64,000 nt of DNA, taken from NCBI GenBank assembly GCA_023391815.1, contig JAEWAF010000009.1:54224-118223 (forward strand), in the 5' to 3' direction. Below, piece by piece: positions 1 to 10,064 of this stretch (position 1 is its first letter; every line of letters starts with the position of its first letter). This stretch comes from Pseudomonadota bacterium (lineage in GTDB: Bacteria > Pseudomonadota > Gammaproteobacteria > Steroidobacterales > Steroidobacteraceae). The notes below the pieces were generated by a model, which was not told the origin of the DNA, searched no databases, and saw only the letters and a list, made by a program, of their open reading frames with translations. The position numbers were made by a program, and so were the translations under genes.

Positions 1-756
1 CGTTAGGGCAGCGGCAAACGCATCGCCTGCGCCGACGGTATCAACCACCTGTATTTGTTGCGAGGGCAACTCCGACCAAATCCCTTCCTGGTGAATGAGA
101 CTGCCGGACGAACCTTTGGTAAGAGCAACGACCTTGAATCCGAACGTGCGAGTTAGCCATTCCAGCCGCTGCCGGTCATCGCCTTGCAGCGAGAACATCG
201 CCGTCAGCACAGCGAGTTCCTCCTTGTTCAACTTCAAGACGTTCGATAGCCGCATTGATTCCTCGATTACCTCACGGGAGTAGAAATCGCGCCGCAAATT
301 GATGTCGAATATCCTAAGAGCTTCAGACGGCGCAGCGGCAATCAGTCGCTGAATGGTTCTGCGCGCAGTCGCACTCCGTTGCCCTAGTGTGCCAAAACAA
401 ATGGCATGCGCTCTGCGGACAGCTTCGAGTGCCTCATTGGTCTCAGCCAGCCGTTCCCATGCAGCATCTTCGGCAAATGTGTAGTGCGGAGTCCCATTGT
501 CATTCAATGTCACAGTCACCGTTCCGGTCGGCCGAGCAGGATCGATCTGCACTGTTTCCCACGGCAGATTCATCTCTGTGAAGCGCCTGATCACTTGCCT
601 GCCAAGGTCGTCGTCCCCGACCCGAGTCACCACCGTAGCGCTTGCACCCAGCGCCGCCGAATGATAGGTGAAATTGGTTGGGGCGCCGCCCAGTTGCGGT
701 CCCGCTGGTAGCAAGTCCCACAAGACTTCGCCGAGTCCGACCACAGTAAAGGTCAC
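1..756 (-). CDS. PfkB-family sugar kinase (fructokinase-like), cut by window edge
   Basis: Predicted cytosolic ATP-dependent phosphorylation of a sugar, probably fructose. Reading the minus strand from a GTG at 756 gives a PfkB protein: the N-terminus has GEVLWDLLP and the substrate-side motif GGAPTNF, and at the other end is the ATP/catalytic signature DTVGAGDAFAAAL, where GAGD carries the catalytic Asp. About 252 residues are present; the C-terminus lies before position 1. The GTG start is supported by an AGGAGG a few bases upstream. The substrate is inferred from the family only. No partner gene is visible upstream. Confidence 0.9.
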   Translation of the reverse strand, partial: MTFTVVGLGEVLWDLLPAGPQLGGAPTNFTYHSAALGASATVVTRVGDDDLGRQVIRRFTEMNLPWETVQIDPARPTGTVTVTLNDNGTPHYTFAEDAAWERLAETNEALEAVRRAHAICFGTLGQRSATARRTIQRLIAAAPSEALRIFDINLRRDFYSREVIEESMRLSNVLKLNKEELAVLTAMFSLQGDDRQRLEWLTRTFGFKVVALTKGSSGSLIHQEGIWSELPSQQIQVVDTVGAGDAFAAALT

Positions 757-1631
757 GTTATGCCCTCCTGAATACTGTTATGCCGACCACACCTGTCGCT
801 TCGAACACCAGAAGCATCTGATGGGGACAGCTAACCACTTTATCCGCGTGCGATGTTTGGTCATATCGCGAGGTCAGTGCCCAGATTGCCGTTCTCAGTC
901 AATCGAGTGCGCGGCGATAACGGCGACGCTGCAGACGGGTACGGCAGTGTAATGGTTAGTGGGATCACCCAGGTCGCAGGACAAGAGAAGTGATCTAGCG
1001 GCTCTAAAGCAGCGTGCGGGGTCTAATGATAGATCGGCCTATCAATCCAGACGGACTGCGACAACGCCGCAAACGTTCTCTTTCGGTCATTTCGAGCAAT
1101 GTGGTGCGCAAGATACAAGATCGTATCGAATCCCGAAAGCTCGTTTGGACGCCAAGAGCGCGAGCGAGTCGGATGGATGCGCGCAATTTGTCCAACATCC
1201 ATATGACTGACCGTACAGGCGGGAGTTCGCAAGGCAATGCGAAACAACGCCGGTAAATCAGCGAGCGGGGCGGCGGCTGCAGTTGCAGAAGTGTGGGACG
1301 CCACCATGCGGATTACACGGCGAGAGTCGATCTGCTAGTGTGCACCGCCTCTTCACGTGACGCATCGGGCCACCTTTTTCGACGGCCGGAACCCTGCGAA
1401 ATGATCGATGGACTGTGGTTGGTTGGTATGTATGCGCTCCTCTGCTCAGTAATGATTGTTGAGATCAGCTTATGAGCGCAGTGTCCTGATATAAACGCAG
1501 TGAGATTGCGAAGCCGAGGCGGGTTTCCGACTCCGAGTAGGAAGATCGCAGGGAGTAGGATGAGATGAGCTAGAACGCGTTACCGCCGTCTTATGGCTTC
1601 TTGTTCGCACGCGAGTGCACGGAGATCGAGC
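757..1631. other. Stretch without a recognisable gene
   Basis: Only short overlapping ORFs on both strands, none with family features or a good ribosome site. I see nothing I can name here. It separates a minus-strand sugar kinase from a plus-strand glycosyltransferase, so it should hold divergent promoters, but I could not pick convincing -35/-10 pairs. Confidence 0.4.
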
Positions 1632-2669
1632 ATGACTGATTTCATGCCTGCGCCAGCGCCACTGAAACTATCGATCTGTATCGCGACGTTCAACCGCGGC
1701 GCGCACATTGGTGAGACGCTTGATAGTATTCTTGGGCAAATGACAGACAACTGCGAGATTGTGGTTGTAGACGGTGGATCAACCGATGACACGGAGCGGT
1801 TAATGTCCGGGTATTCGCGGCGCTTCGAACGGGTGCGATACGTCAGGAAAGAGACAAATGGTGGTTTCGATCGTGACTGTGATTCCGCCGTGGAGCTTGC
1901 AAGTGGAGAGTATTGCTGGCTCATGTCTGACGATGACTTGGTCAAGCCCGGCGCGGTTACGGCCGTCTTGGAGGCGCTTTGTCAGGACTTCAGCTTGGTT
2001 ATCTTAAATGCCGAGTTTAGTGACTTTAGCATGTCAAAGGTGCTGCACCGGCGCTGGCTAGACTTTGAAACGGATCGTACATACGACCCTGAGAATCTGG
2101 ATCGGCTCTTCCTTGATCTTGGGACGCGCATTGGATATGTCGGTGGCATCGTCATCAAGCGTACAATTTGGCTCGCGCGGGAAAGGACCCAATACTATGG
2201 CTCATGGTTCGTCTTTCTCGGAGTAATCTTTCAGAGTCGCCTTCCCGGAAAAGCTGTTGTGATTGCGGAGCCGTTGATCAGTTACAGGATGGACAATACG
2301 CATACCTTCTCAAGGGAATCCCGGGAGATAATGTTTCTCAAGTGGCCGGCACTTCTGGACTCGCTACCTATCTCCGAGTTAGCAAGGCGAAAGGCTCCTT
2401 GGCGGAGCCCCAAGTGGTTATTGATATTGCGCGGCCTCGGACTGTATTCGCACACCGAGTACCGGCGTTGGATCCGCCCTCAGCAACGTTCGATACGCGC
2501 CAGGCTAACGCCAGCTCTTATAGCTCAATTGCCGGGCGTGTTAGTAAACGCATTTTTCTGCTTGTGTTTCTCGCCCCGTCAGGACCGGTTCTTAATATTG
2601 CGAAGTATGCACGAGAGCCCACTGCATGTGCGGAACTGGCGGATTTTCAAGCACAAAGAATCGGCTTAA
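1632..2669 (+). CDS. Family 2 glycosyltransferase (GT-A)
   Basis: Likely transfers a sugar from a nucleotide sugar to a surface glycan or other acceptor at the cytoplasmic face. The N-terminus has the GT2 nucleotide-binding pattern LSICIATFNR, then VVVDGGSTDDT, and near residue 100 the metal-binding SDDDL, a DXD-type motif. The remaining 200 residues are less conserved and basic, with a hydrophobic stretch near the C-terminus (VLVNAFFCLCF) that may lie against the membrane. The overall shape recalls abequosyltransferase-like GT2 proteins. The frame is open from an ATG at 1593; I prefer 1632 because the preceding 13 residues are not family-like. No polysaccharide cluster surrounds it, so the acceptor is unknown. 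Confidence 0.8.
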   Translation: MTDFMPAPAPLKLSICIATFNRGAHIGETLDSILGQMTDNCEIVVVDGGSTDDTERLMSGYSRRFERVRYVRKETNGGFDRDCDSAVELASGEYCWLMSDDDLVKPGAVTAVLEALCQDFSLVILNAEFSDFSMSKVLHRRWLDFETDRTYDPENLDRLFLDLGTRIGYVGGIVIKRTIWLARERTQYYGSWFVFLGVIFQSRLPGKAVVIAEPLISYRMDNTHTFSRESREIMFLKWPALLDSLPISELARRKAPWRSPKWLLILRGLGLYSHTEYRRWIRPQQRSIRARLTPALIAQLPGVLVNAFFCLCFSPRQDRFLILRSMHESPLHVRNWRIFKHKESA

Positions 2670-2754
2670 GAGCGGTTTGTTGGAGATGGACATGCAGCAG
2701 AGTCGCCCTCCGAGAAAGCACGAGACAGACCGAAGATTGCGACGATCGTTCACG

Positions 2755-4170
2755 TTATGCGAGGATTAAGTCGATGCGCTGAGTGTTGAAGGAGTAGTAC
2801 GGCATGAACTTGCGCATAGTTCTGTCTTGCAGTGCACGCTCCGACACGTGAAAACCGCCGCGCTGCGCTGTTACGGAGGTTTCTTCCACTAGGCGTCTGA
2901 ACTGCTCTCGATCTCCTTTGACCTGAAAATCCGTCCACACGATCCAGAAGGATTTGCCATCTGCCGCAATCCACTTTGGCGCAATCTGCGGCTGATAGGC
3001 ACGTGCTGCCGCATCGCCCTCCGGCATCCACTTCGTCTCCTCGTAGATTTGAGTCCACGGTCCCCAGGGATTTGGTGCGATCCAGAAGCCAAGATAACTC
3101 GGCTTGGCAAACCACATATGATCGATTGTAACCCCGGAGAATGGGTCGGCTGTGGTTCCGGTCCCCATGCCCCAGTTCGCCATCATATACAAGCCTAGCG
3201 GGGCGTTGTAGACCACACTTGGGTGCCAAGCATACGGATGCCACATTCTGTTGACCCAGCCACGCGGAAAGACCTGCACGGGCTTGCGGGCACCAATATC
3301 TTTGGTCCACTTGGCATCTCCAGTCGATCGAAGGCCGGCGAAGAATTCGTAAGCGCTACGATCGAGAATCTTCGCGCTCGGCGTACGAAACATGACCAAT
3401 TCATTCATTGTGCCCTCTGTATTGCCGTTGGGGCTGTAGATATAAACGAACCCGTCGCGATTGAGCCGATAATTTTTGCCCATCTGTAACACGGTGAGCA
3501 GTGAAAAGGCCTCCTGATCCTCCTCGAAGAACACCAGCGTCTCGCGCGAGCGCTTGTCCCATCCCTCCCAAACAACTGGTGTTGACCCGTCTTGGTTGCA
3601 CCACGTGCGGCCGTTGTCAGGTGAATAGATGAGCTTGGCGCCGACAAACCGCATCGGGTGGTCGACAGGAGGCTTCGAAAGCTCGATGGGTTGATACGCG
3701 CGGTCAAACGTGCTCAGATACTGGTACAGTCGCCCATCAAGCGCAAATGTGCCGAAACTGTAGTAGCGGGCGTCACTCGGCATTTGTATGGGATCTCCTA
3801 GCAACGGATAGCCTGGCACGTCGTGGAACTGGGCACCTTGTGGGCCGCCCTCAATGGCAAAGATTCGGCTGTTATAAACGGCTTTGAACTGATCGGAGAA
3901 CCCAGAACCGTCACACAGGCTCACATACTGCCTATCATCTTCAGCCCAACTCATATGCCAGTTATCGCCCCTCCCACCGTATCGAAGCACGGTTTCCTCG
4001 CGACGGATCACCGATTTGACACGCGCGCCGGACGTGGGCTTTGCTTTTCTTACGATCGAAGCTCCTGAATTTGCGCCGGCAGGCTCACCGGCATAGGTGC
4101 AGCGAAGCGGTGGCACCGCAACGACCCCGGCCGCGACTGTATGCTTTAGAAACTCTCTGCGTGTTGACAT
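2755..4170 (-). CDS. Tat-exported DUF4185 protein
   Basis: Predicted periplasmic protein of unknown activity. Starting at the ATG at 4170 (with GGGAGG upstream) gives a twin-arginine signal, STRREFLKHTVAAG, then a mature domain of about 440 residues. The mature part matches my memory of DUF4185, a beta-propeller-like family sometimes linked to glycan-active enzymes: repeated W/D-rich blades such as NWHMSWAEDD and SPDNGRTW. An upstream in-frame start would bury the Tat signal behind 29 extra residues, so it is unlikely. Faces the glycosyltransferase tail to tail (86-bp gap). A role in sugar binding or hydrolysis is inference. Confidence 0.75.
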   Translation of the reverse strand: MSTRREFLKHTVAAGVVAVPPLRCTYAGEPAGANSGASIVRKAKPTSGARVKSVIRREETVLRYGGRGDNWHMSWAEDDRQYVSLCDGSGFSDQFKAVYNSRIFAIEGGPQGAQFHDVPGYPLLGDPIQMPSDARYYSFGTFALDGRLYQYLSTFDRAYQPIELSKPPVDHPMRFVGAKLIYSPDNGRTWCNQDGSTPVVWEGWDKRSRETLVFFEEDQEAFSLLTVLQMGKNYRLNRDGFVYIYSPNGNTEGTMNELVMFRTPSAKILDRSAYEFFAGLRSTGDAKWTKDIGARKPVQVFPRGWVNRMWHPYAWHPSVVYNAPLGLYMMANWGMGTGTTADPFSGVTIDHMWFAKPSYLGFWIAPNPWGPWTQIYEETKWMPEGDAAARAYQPQIAPKWIAADGKSFWIVWTDFQVKGDREQFRRLVEETSVTAQRGGFHVSERALQDRTMRKFMPYYSFNTQRIDLILA

Positions 4171-4507
4171 GTAACCTCCCGTCAATGACGCCACCGCGCG
4201 CTGGACAACAACTATGAGCAGAACCACACGGCGACCAAGGGGTTGCTTCCGAATCAAAAGTCACCGACCGCCATTGCACTATCGCTTTGTGGTCTCGAAA
4301 CGCTCATCCGCTCCGATCGAAAGCTCCGACAACTGAGCTTCGGTAGATGGACATGGAACGAGCAACGGTAGTGATCGAGCTGACGTGTTGCACACGATTC
4401 AGCGCCCGGCGGGCGCCGATACTCATTGGCGGTGTTGCAGAAGAGTACGGTCCTAGCCTTGGGTGTTCTGATTACAACTTGGCTGAGGTCTCAGGGGTGC
4501 CCCTATG

Positions 4508-4765
4508 CGGTTGTCAATGGAGTTCCGCCGCCGGCGGGCAGCAGTGCGTCTCGTAGCATGGCGAACAGGACATCACAGCGTCGTCGGGTGAGCGCGATGA
4601 GGCCTGGTTGTGACGTTTGCCTTGGCCAATCTTGCGCGTACTAGGCCCTGGAGATCGGGTCGCGCGGTGCCGCGAACGCTGACAGGAAGATCGCACGCCT
4701 GAGTTGCTTATTGCCTCGACGAGACGGCGCTTGGACGATTTCAACGTCGACGCCGGCGAAGACCT
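4508..4765 (-). pseudogene. IS110-family transposase C-terminal relic
   Basis: On the minus strand, joining three frames gives the familiar IS110/IS116/IS902 C-terminus: RGNKQLRRAIFLSAFAA, then DPISRA, KIGQGKRHNQ, and LIALTRRRCDVLFAMLRD. At least two frameshifts and a stop break it, and the N-terminal RuvC-like half is missing; faint similarity may continue to about 4900. It marks old insertion activity in the 4.2-5.2 kb gap, where I see no other gene. Confidence 0.7.
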
Positions 4766-5265
4766 GGGTCCTGCGGTTCGGTGCCCGTCACTGGTAACCC
4801 ATTTTTGGGCGGCCAGCGACCTACAGCAGCCGGTCCCGGCATCTACGTTACGAGCGACTTCGGAATGACTCCGGGTCCAGCCCCTATCAGTGATCACCGG
4901 CTGCCGACCCGGCCTGGTGACATCACCCGCCGAAGCATGGACGACTGGGGGCGGGAATCATGCCGGGCCAAGCTGGCCGAATCTCTGGATAACTGAGACT
5001 CGAAGAAAATATCTGGGCGAGTCGCGCCCTGCTGACCGAACGACATGCCGGTGAACAGGCAACCGTCATTACACGGAGATCGATGGTCCGCACGAGTGAA
5101 AACTCAACATAGCCCAACTTCGAAGGGCGCGCGGTGATTCTCGACTCGACAGAGGGACCATCCGATCCCCTATGGCACTCTATTGCTATGGGGACTGCAT
5201 GCTCTTGCCTGCAGTATCGATCCTAAGACGCGTTCTATGGCGCACCTGTCAAAGTCACAGCTGAG

Positions 5266-5949
5266 ATGAATATGCGTATAGGTATAATTGCGTGGCTATC
5301 CTGTGTGGCTTTGACTGTTGCAGCGGATGCAGCTCCGCCGGCATCAGATTACTCAGCCCTTGCCGTTAGGATCACAGAGCTCGAAGCCAAGGTCTCCGAT
5401 CTCACTGATCGCCAGCTCATTCACAATGTCTACCTTCGCTACATGCGAGGCTTTGATCGTAATGATGTACAGCTCATGAGAAGCGCATTCTGGCCCGACT
5501 GCCAGATCAACTACGCCTATCAGTCGAACACATTGGACGAGTTTATAAAAAGGCACTTAGAGTTCCATATGGCAAAACTTTCGAGCTGGGGGCATCTCAT
5601 CACCAATGAGACGGTGGATGTTAACGGAGACGTGGCTCACGTCGAGACTTATGTGACCGGCTTGTTTATGCCGAAGAAGGATGAATCCTTTGGACGTGAA
5701 AATACAATCGTAGCTGGACGGTATATCGATCGACTGGACCGCCGAGACGGCGAGTGGCGCATCTCGGTCCGAGAATTCGTGCCTTACTTCAAGATTAAAG
5801 CAGACGCCGACCCCGAGGCCTTTGATCCGTACATCAATGCGACCAAGTCTGCGTGCGCGATGGGGGCCTGGGACAGGCGCGACCCATCATACGTACGCCC
5901 ACTCAAGCGTCGATCTGACAAGGAGATTGGCCCGCCATGTGGCGAATAG
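5266..5949 (+). CDS. Exported SnoaL-like (NTF2 fold) protein
   Basis: A 227-residue protein with an N-terminal signal peptide (IIAWLSCVALTVAADA) and one SnoaL_4-type domain (about residues 45-190). Conserved features are LRYMRGFDRND, FWPDCQINY, the His-containing HLITNETVDV and the C-terminal strand RYIDRLDRRDGEWRISVREF. This family includes dehydratases, isomerases and polyketide or steroid modifying proteins; the Asp in GFDRND and the His before ITN are the usual candidate catalytic pair. Substrate unknown. It converges on a close paralogue 9 bp away on the other strand, which lacks an obvious signal peptide. Confidence 0.75.
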   Translation: MNMRIGIIAWLSCVALTVAADAAPPASDYSALAVRITELEAKVSDLTDRQLIHNVYLRYMRGFDRNDVQLMRSAFWPDCQINYAYQSNTLDEFIKRHLEFHMAKLSSWGHLITNETVDVNGDVAHVETYVTGLFMPKKDESFGRENTIVAGRYIDRLDRRDGEWRISVREFVPYFKIKADADPEAFDPYINATKSACAMGAWDRRDPSYVRPLKRRSDKEIGPPCGE

Positions 5950-5957
5950 GCACGTGT

Positions 5958-6569
5958 TCATCCTTCCCGTGGTCGGGGCGTGAGCGGACGGAGGTACCTG
6001 AGGTCGTTTCTGTTGAATGCGCCCAACCCGATGTCAGTATGTGGCCAACTTGACTCAGTGAAGGTTGCGTGAAAGATCGACCTCGCCTCGGTCCAAAAGT
6101 GAGGAATGAACTCGCGCACCGAGATGCGCCACTCATCTTCTCGACGGTCCAGCCTATCTATGTACCTGCCCGCGAGAATTAATGCGGGCGTCTCGTCGGT
6201 CGGTGGACGCCAGAAGGCGATCAAGTAGCTTTCGACGTGAGCGAGGTCGTCATCAATATCGATCGTCTCGTTTGTGATGTGGTGCGCTTGGCATGACATA
6301 CCCTTTAGATATCGCTCTCTCTCCCAGAGGCTAATCCATTCGTCACGTAGCCAAGAACTGAACCCATAGTTGATCTGCGCATCTGGCCAGAATACGCCAG
6401 TGAGTAACTCCATGTCGTGTCTGTTGAGACCCCGCGTGTATCGCATGTACAGGTCTATGATGCGATGGCGCTGGAGCCCCGCAGCAACCTTCGATTCCAG
6501 TGCAGCCACCCTGCTGGCTAACTGCTCATGCTCGATGAGATCATTCGGAGCTTGGTTGGATTTTTGCAT
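5958..6569 (-). CDS. SnoaL-like (NTF2 fold) protein, cytosolic paralogue
   Basis: About 203 residues from an ATG at 6569. Shares the whole domain with its neighbour at 5266: MRYTRGLNRHD, FWPDAQINYG, HHITNETIDI and RYIDRLDRREDEWRISVREF. No signal peptide is seen from this start; a longer frame to 6650 adds a basic segment that is probably not translated. Likely a dehydratase/isomerase-type enzyme on a hydrophobic substrate, but no pathway genes are adjacent. The tail-to-tail arrangement with its paralogue suggests an inverted duplication followed by a split in location (export versus cytosol). Confidence 0.75.
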   Translation of the reverse strand: MQKSNQAPNDLIEHEQLASRVAALESKVAAGLQRHRIIDLYMRYTRGLNRHDMELLTGVFWPDAQINYGFSSWLRDEWISLWERERYLKGMSCQAHHITNETIDIDDDLAHVESYLIAFWRPPTDETPALILAGRYIDRLDRREDEWRISVREFIPHFWTEARSIFHATFTESSWPHTDIGLGAFNRNDLRYLRPLTPRPREG

Positions 6570-7224
6570 GACGCTTAATTTGTGATCAGTGGAAACAGCA
6601 TGCGAACGTAAGCGCATGTGCAATCGGCCTAACAATTGGCGCCTTCGCATCTATGCCACGACTATCCACTACGAATCACGGAATCTGATAGGAAGTAAGA
6701 GTACCCGGCGCAATCAGTTGAATACGCACGCATTGAGCGCAGCGCGTCGGAGAGTGTCTGTCATGGAGGAATGGACAAGTAGCCATGGGCAGGTCGACGT
6801 GTTTGTAGGCCTTGAATCTCGAGATCCGCTGTCGGCGCCTTAGGAGTCATGTTGAATCCGCGCAGTACCAGCCGACCGGACAACGCCCGGCGAACACCTT
6901 GGTCTCATCGAGATGACCGGCGATTGGGCTCATCGCATGGCCACGCTGAGGCAACGGAGCTCCCAGGCGCAACACATCAACCCCATCGAGTAAAGAGTCT
7001 CGTTCGTGCACATGTACCAGAGCCTCCGGCAAGGGTTAAGCTCAAGAGTAGAAGTGGCGCGGAATCCCGGCGCGGGATGCTCACGAACTTTTTTGTCATC
7101 CGGGAGGCTGAGAGCTTTCGCAATTCACTGCAGAATGACTTTCCCCGGTTTCGCCTTGGCGACTATCTGTACACCGATACCGAGTTAGTGCAGTCGGAAG
7201 TGGAGTATTCGGGTGCATTGATTT
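6570..7224. other. Gene-poor stretch, possible gene remnant at its end
   Basis: Nothing convincing is complete here. An ORF at 6849-7277 (+) has a random-looking, Arg/Pro-rich first half, but residues from about 7078 on (LTNFFVIREAESF... EYSGALIFIVRRP) look like a real protein tail, possibly a SAM-dependent methyltransferase end. It overlaps the last codons of the MFS gene. I treat it as a remnant at best. Confidence 0.3.
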
Positions 7225-8715
7225 TCATTGTGCGCCGCCCGCCGACACCGGAGTCGGTGGAGGTGCGCGGCGAATGAAGAACGCCAACGGAATGCCTGCG
7301 AGCGAAGTGATTGCGGCGCAAAGAAGTGCGCTGTGAATTCCCGCCGCAGTTGCGTCCACCTCCATCAAACCCGATTTCCGCTGCTCGATGACCGTGGCGG
7401 TCAAAATGCTTACGAAGAGCGCACTGCCAGCAGCGCCAGCGAGTTGCTGAACAGTTCCAACAATCACGCTTCCATACGAATATAGGTGCACTGGGAGTGC
7501 GCTTAGACTAGCGGTGAACAGCGGTGTGAAGAGCAGAGCAAAGCCGACACATAGCAACGAATGCGCTGCGAGCACCATCCACGGATAGGAGTGGGTATCC
7601 AACAACACCATTCCCCACAACGACGCCGAAACTATCACGGCACCGGTGATCAAGAGAACTGTGGGACCGATGCGGTCGTAACTTCGGCCGACGATGGGGC
7701 CCAATAGACCAAAGAAGAGGCCACCTGGAAGAAGCAGCAGGCCAGTGGCTATCGGCGTGAGATGCAGTACATTCTGTGTGTAGATAGGGAGCAAGATGAT
7801 GGTGCCAAAGAGCACGATGATGTGGATGGTCATCACGATGACGGCGATCGTGAATGTCTTGCTTCGGAATGCACGCAGATCGAGCAGCTGCATTTCGCGC
7901 GGCTGCATTTGCAGCTGACGTACGATGAATGCGGTGAGTGCCACCGCCCCAACGAGAAGTGGCAACCAAACAGAACTCGAGCGAATGCCGCCCGCCGAAG
8001 TCCCCGTGGCGCTCAGGCCGTAAACAACGCCGCCGAAGCCAAAACCAGACAGAATCACTGATAGAACATCGAGTTGGCTCTGGCGAAGCTCGGTGACGTT
8101 CTGCACACGCGCAATGCCCAGGATGAGAGACGCGATAGCGATCGGTAGCACCAGGATGAACATCCAGCGCCAATGCAAGACGCTCAGAATCGCACCGGAA
8201 ATCGTCGGCCCAATGGCGGGCGCGACTGAGGTAACAATTGAGATGTTGCCCATGGCGCGGCCACGCGAAGACTCGGGAACGAGCGTCAGCACCGTCGTAA
8301 ACAGCAGCGGTACCATGATGGCGGTTCCGCTTGCTTGAACGATGCGCGCGCCAACCAACGGCTCGAATCGTGCAGAAGCCGCGGCGAACAAGGTGCCCGC
8401 GCTGAAGAGCGTCATCGCTATGATAAACACAGTGCGGGTAGTAAACCGCCGCAGCAGAAATCCGGTTACGGGTATCACCACGGCCATGGTCAACATGAAC
8501 GCGCTAGTGAGCCACTGCGCCGCGCTCGCGTCTATCCTCAGGTCGGCCATCACATGCGGCAAAGCCACACCCATGAGGGTCTCGTTGAGAATGACGACGA
8601 AGGTCGACATGAGCAGCAGCGTGATGACGAGTTTATTGCGTGCAGTGATGTTCGCCGCTGACGCGGTTGATGCAACGGCGTCGCAAGTAGTAGTTGCGCT
8701 ATCTGACATAGACAT
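7225..8715 (-). CDS. DHA2-type MFS multidrug exporter (EmrB/QacA-like)
   Basis: A 496-residue inner-membrane protein with about 14 hydrophobic segments, the size and layout of drug:H+ antiporter family 2. Visible family motifs: the N-terminal segment LLLMSTFVVILNETLMGVAL, the loop after TM2-3 with FLLRRFTTRTVF, and the TM5 motif C-like APAIGPTISGAIL. Likely exports hydrophobic toxic compounds by proton antiport. No EmrA adaptor or TetR repressor is next to it, so it may work alone. Two in-frame ATGs at the start (8715 and 8709) are both possible; neither has a strong ribosome site. Confidence 0.85.
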   Translation of the reverse strand: MSMSDSATTTCDAVASTASAANITARNKLVITLLLMSTFVVILNETLMGVALPHVMADLRIDASAAQWLTSAFMLTMAVVIPVTGFLLRRFTTRTVFIIAMTLFSAGTLFAAASARFEPLVGARIVQASGTAIMVPLLFTTVLTLVPESSRGRAMGNISIVTSVAPAIGPTISGAILSVLHWRWMFILVLPIAIASLILGIARVQNVTELRQSQLDVLSVILSGFGFGGVVYGLSATGTSAGGIRSSSVWLPLLVGAVALTAFIVRQLQMQPREMQLLDLRAFRSKTFTIAVIVMTIHIIVLFGTIILLPIYTQNVLHLTPIATGLLLLPGGLFFGLLGPIVGRSYDRIGPTVLLITGAVIVSASLWGMVLLDTHSYPWMVLAAHSLLCVGFALLFTPLFTASLSALPVHLYSYGSVIVGTVQQLAGAAGSALFVSILTATVIEQRKSGLMEVDATAAGIHSALLCAAITSLAGIPLAFFIRRAPPPTPVSAGGAQ

Positions 8716-9099
8716 TTGCTTTGCGGACGGTCGTTATTTCTGAGCGTCAGTTCTAGAATGCGATTGTCGCACGAGGCGATGACACTCCCGTCGTTGCTCG
8801 CTTGCTTCGCATAGTCGCTGAAATCGTCTTCCGTATCCTTCTCAGCTGAGCGACTGACCTGGGCGCAACTATTTTGCTGGCCCTGGACGAGCCAGGCCGA
8901 AAACGCGGTGCAGACTTACCAATGCAATGTCTTCACGTACATGAACTATCAGATGTAGCGTGCACCAGTGCGCTCATTTGGGCGGTCAACTTTCAACCGT
9001 CGACGCCCGGGTACCCTAAGCGCTACACCGAGTTCCGCCGTCGAATTGGAGAAGATTGTGCCAGAAGATGAAGACGGAGCAGAGCGTGCTTTGCCTTTG
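8716..9099. other. Intergenic stretch upstream of the MFS gene
   Basis: No supportable gene. It carries the promoter region of the minus-strand exporter and short chance ORFs. Confidence 0.35.
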
Positions 9100-9469
9100 A
9101 TGGGTCTTTCGCGCCGAGGTTTCATAAAAGGCACTGCCATGGCGACCGGAAGCGCTTCTCTGGCCACGCTGTCTTCCAATGGTCAAGTGGGGCGCGCTCG
9201 ATTCCAACTGCCGCATCTAGCAGTTGCGAAGGCCTCAGGATCCCTGTGAAGGAGGTCGATGGAAAGACAGCCTTCATCGCGGGCGGCTCAAGCGGAATCG
9301 GTCTTGGCATTGCGCGAGCTTTCGCCGACGCAGGGATGAAGGTTGCGATTGGTTACCGACCAAAAAACATCTCGATGAGGCCATGAGATATCTCAAGAGC
9401 GCTGGCAAGCGCATCCATGCCATCAGTGTTGATGTGACTGATCGTCCTGCCATGGAGTTTCACACTTGA
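9100..9469 (+). pseudogene. Tat-signal short-chain dehydrogenase (SDR), frameshifted and truncated
   Basis: Three pieces in different frames join into an SDR N-terminus. An ATG at 9100 opens a Tat-like leader, LSRRGFIKGTAMATGSAS; near 9246 the frame changes to VKEVDGKTAFIAGGSSGIG, where GGSSGIG is the NAD(P)-binding TGxxxGxG equivalent, followed by IARAFADAGMKVAIGYR. After another shift comes TKKHLDEAMRYLKSAGKR and HAISVDVTDRPAM. The catalytic YxxxK half is absent. So this was an SDR, possibly with its own or a fused upstream Tat leader, and is now inactive. Confidence 0.7.
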
Positions 9470-9839
9470 GGCGACTGTATACCACGGGGGCAGCCGATGA
9501 GGATGTAGCTGGCTTCCTAGTCGGCAACGGGCGAGCTCAAAGCTATGAGAGCGTCACTGTGCATCTGACTAACCGCTAACCACTTCTATCATGCTAGAGC
9601 AGTTCGTGCTGCGTTCTTTGATGCACGAATAGGGCCATCGATGCTAGCATCAATTTCGGGGGCTCGAAATTGTTTGCTTCTGCAATGGTTCCTGTGCGAC
9701 CTGACGATGGGACCGGGCCACTCGCAGATTCGTCCCAACGTAGGATGCTCTGCAGGAGTGACGCGAGGGCTTTGCTAACAATTACCGTAGACCAGACGGT
9801 GCAGCTGGATCCCACCGGGGTCACACATACCCGCAGTTC

Positions 9840-10064
9840 AGCGGCATCAAGGTGAATGGCCAGGCGCCTTGGGCTGCATCGAAGTTCATCATGCTCGCGT
9901 TCAGGTGTCAGACATGGCGGACGGCCATGCCACTCGCCCTTGAGGATCTCCAATGCCTTTGCGCCAATTGCCATCGACTCACTCATCGCGAGATGCGCAG
10001 GGCTGCGACTCAGAGCACAACAACCACGGAACCAGCGCTCACAAGCCGGGCAACTGGCCGATGA
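9840..10064 (+). pseudogene. HNH endonuclease, C-terminal half
   Basis: Two plus-strand frames join into the second half of an HNH nuclease: GCIEVHHARVQVSDMADG (the ExHH metal and catalytic motif) and, one frame over, LEDLQCLCANCHRLTHR (the CxxCH zinc/HNH end). A frameshift lies between them near 9935. The matching N-terminal half (KHGGQLFCKRCGAYP) is on the opposite strand at 10.4-10.7 kb, so the gene seems to have been broken by an inversion. Confidence 0.6.

Noticed and set aside
6849..7277. 142-residue ORF
   Set aside because: The first half looks random and the end overlaps the MFS gene; only the last ~60 residues are protein-like, so it is listed as a remnant at most.
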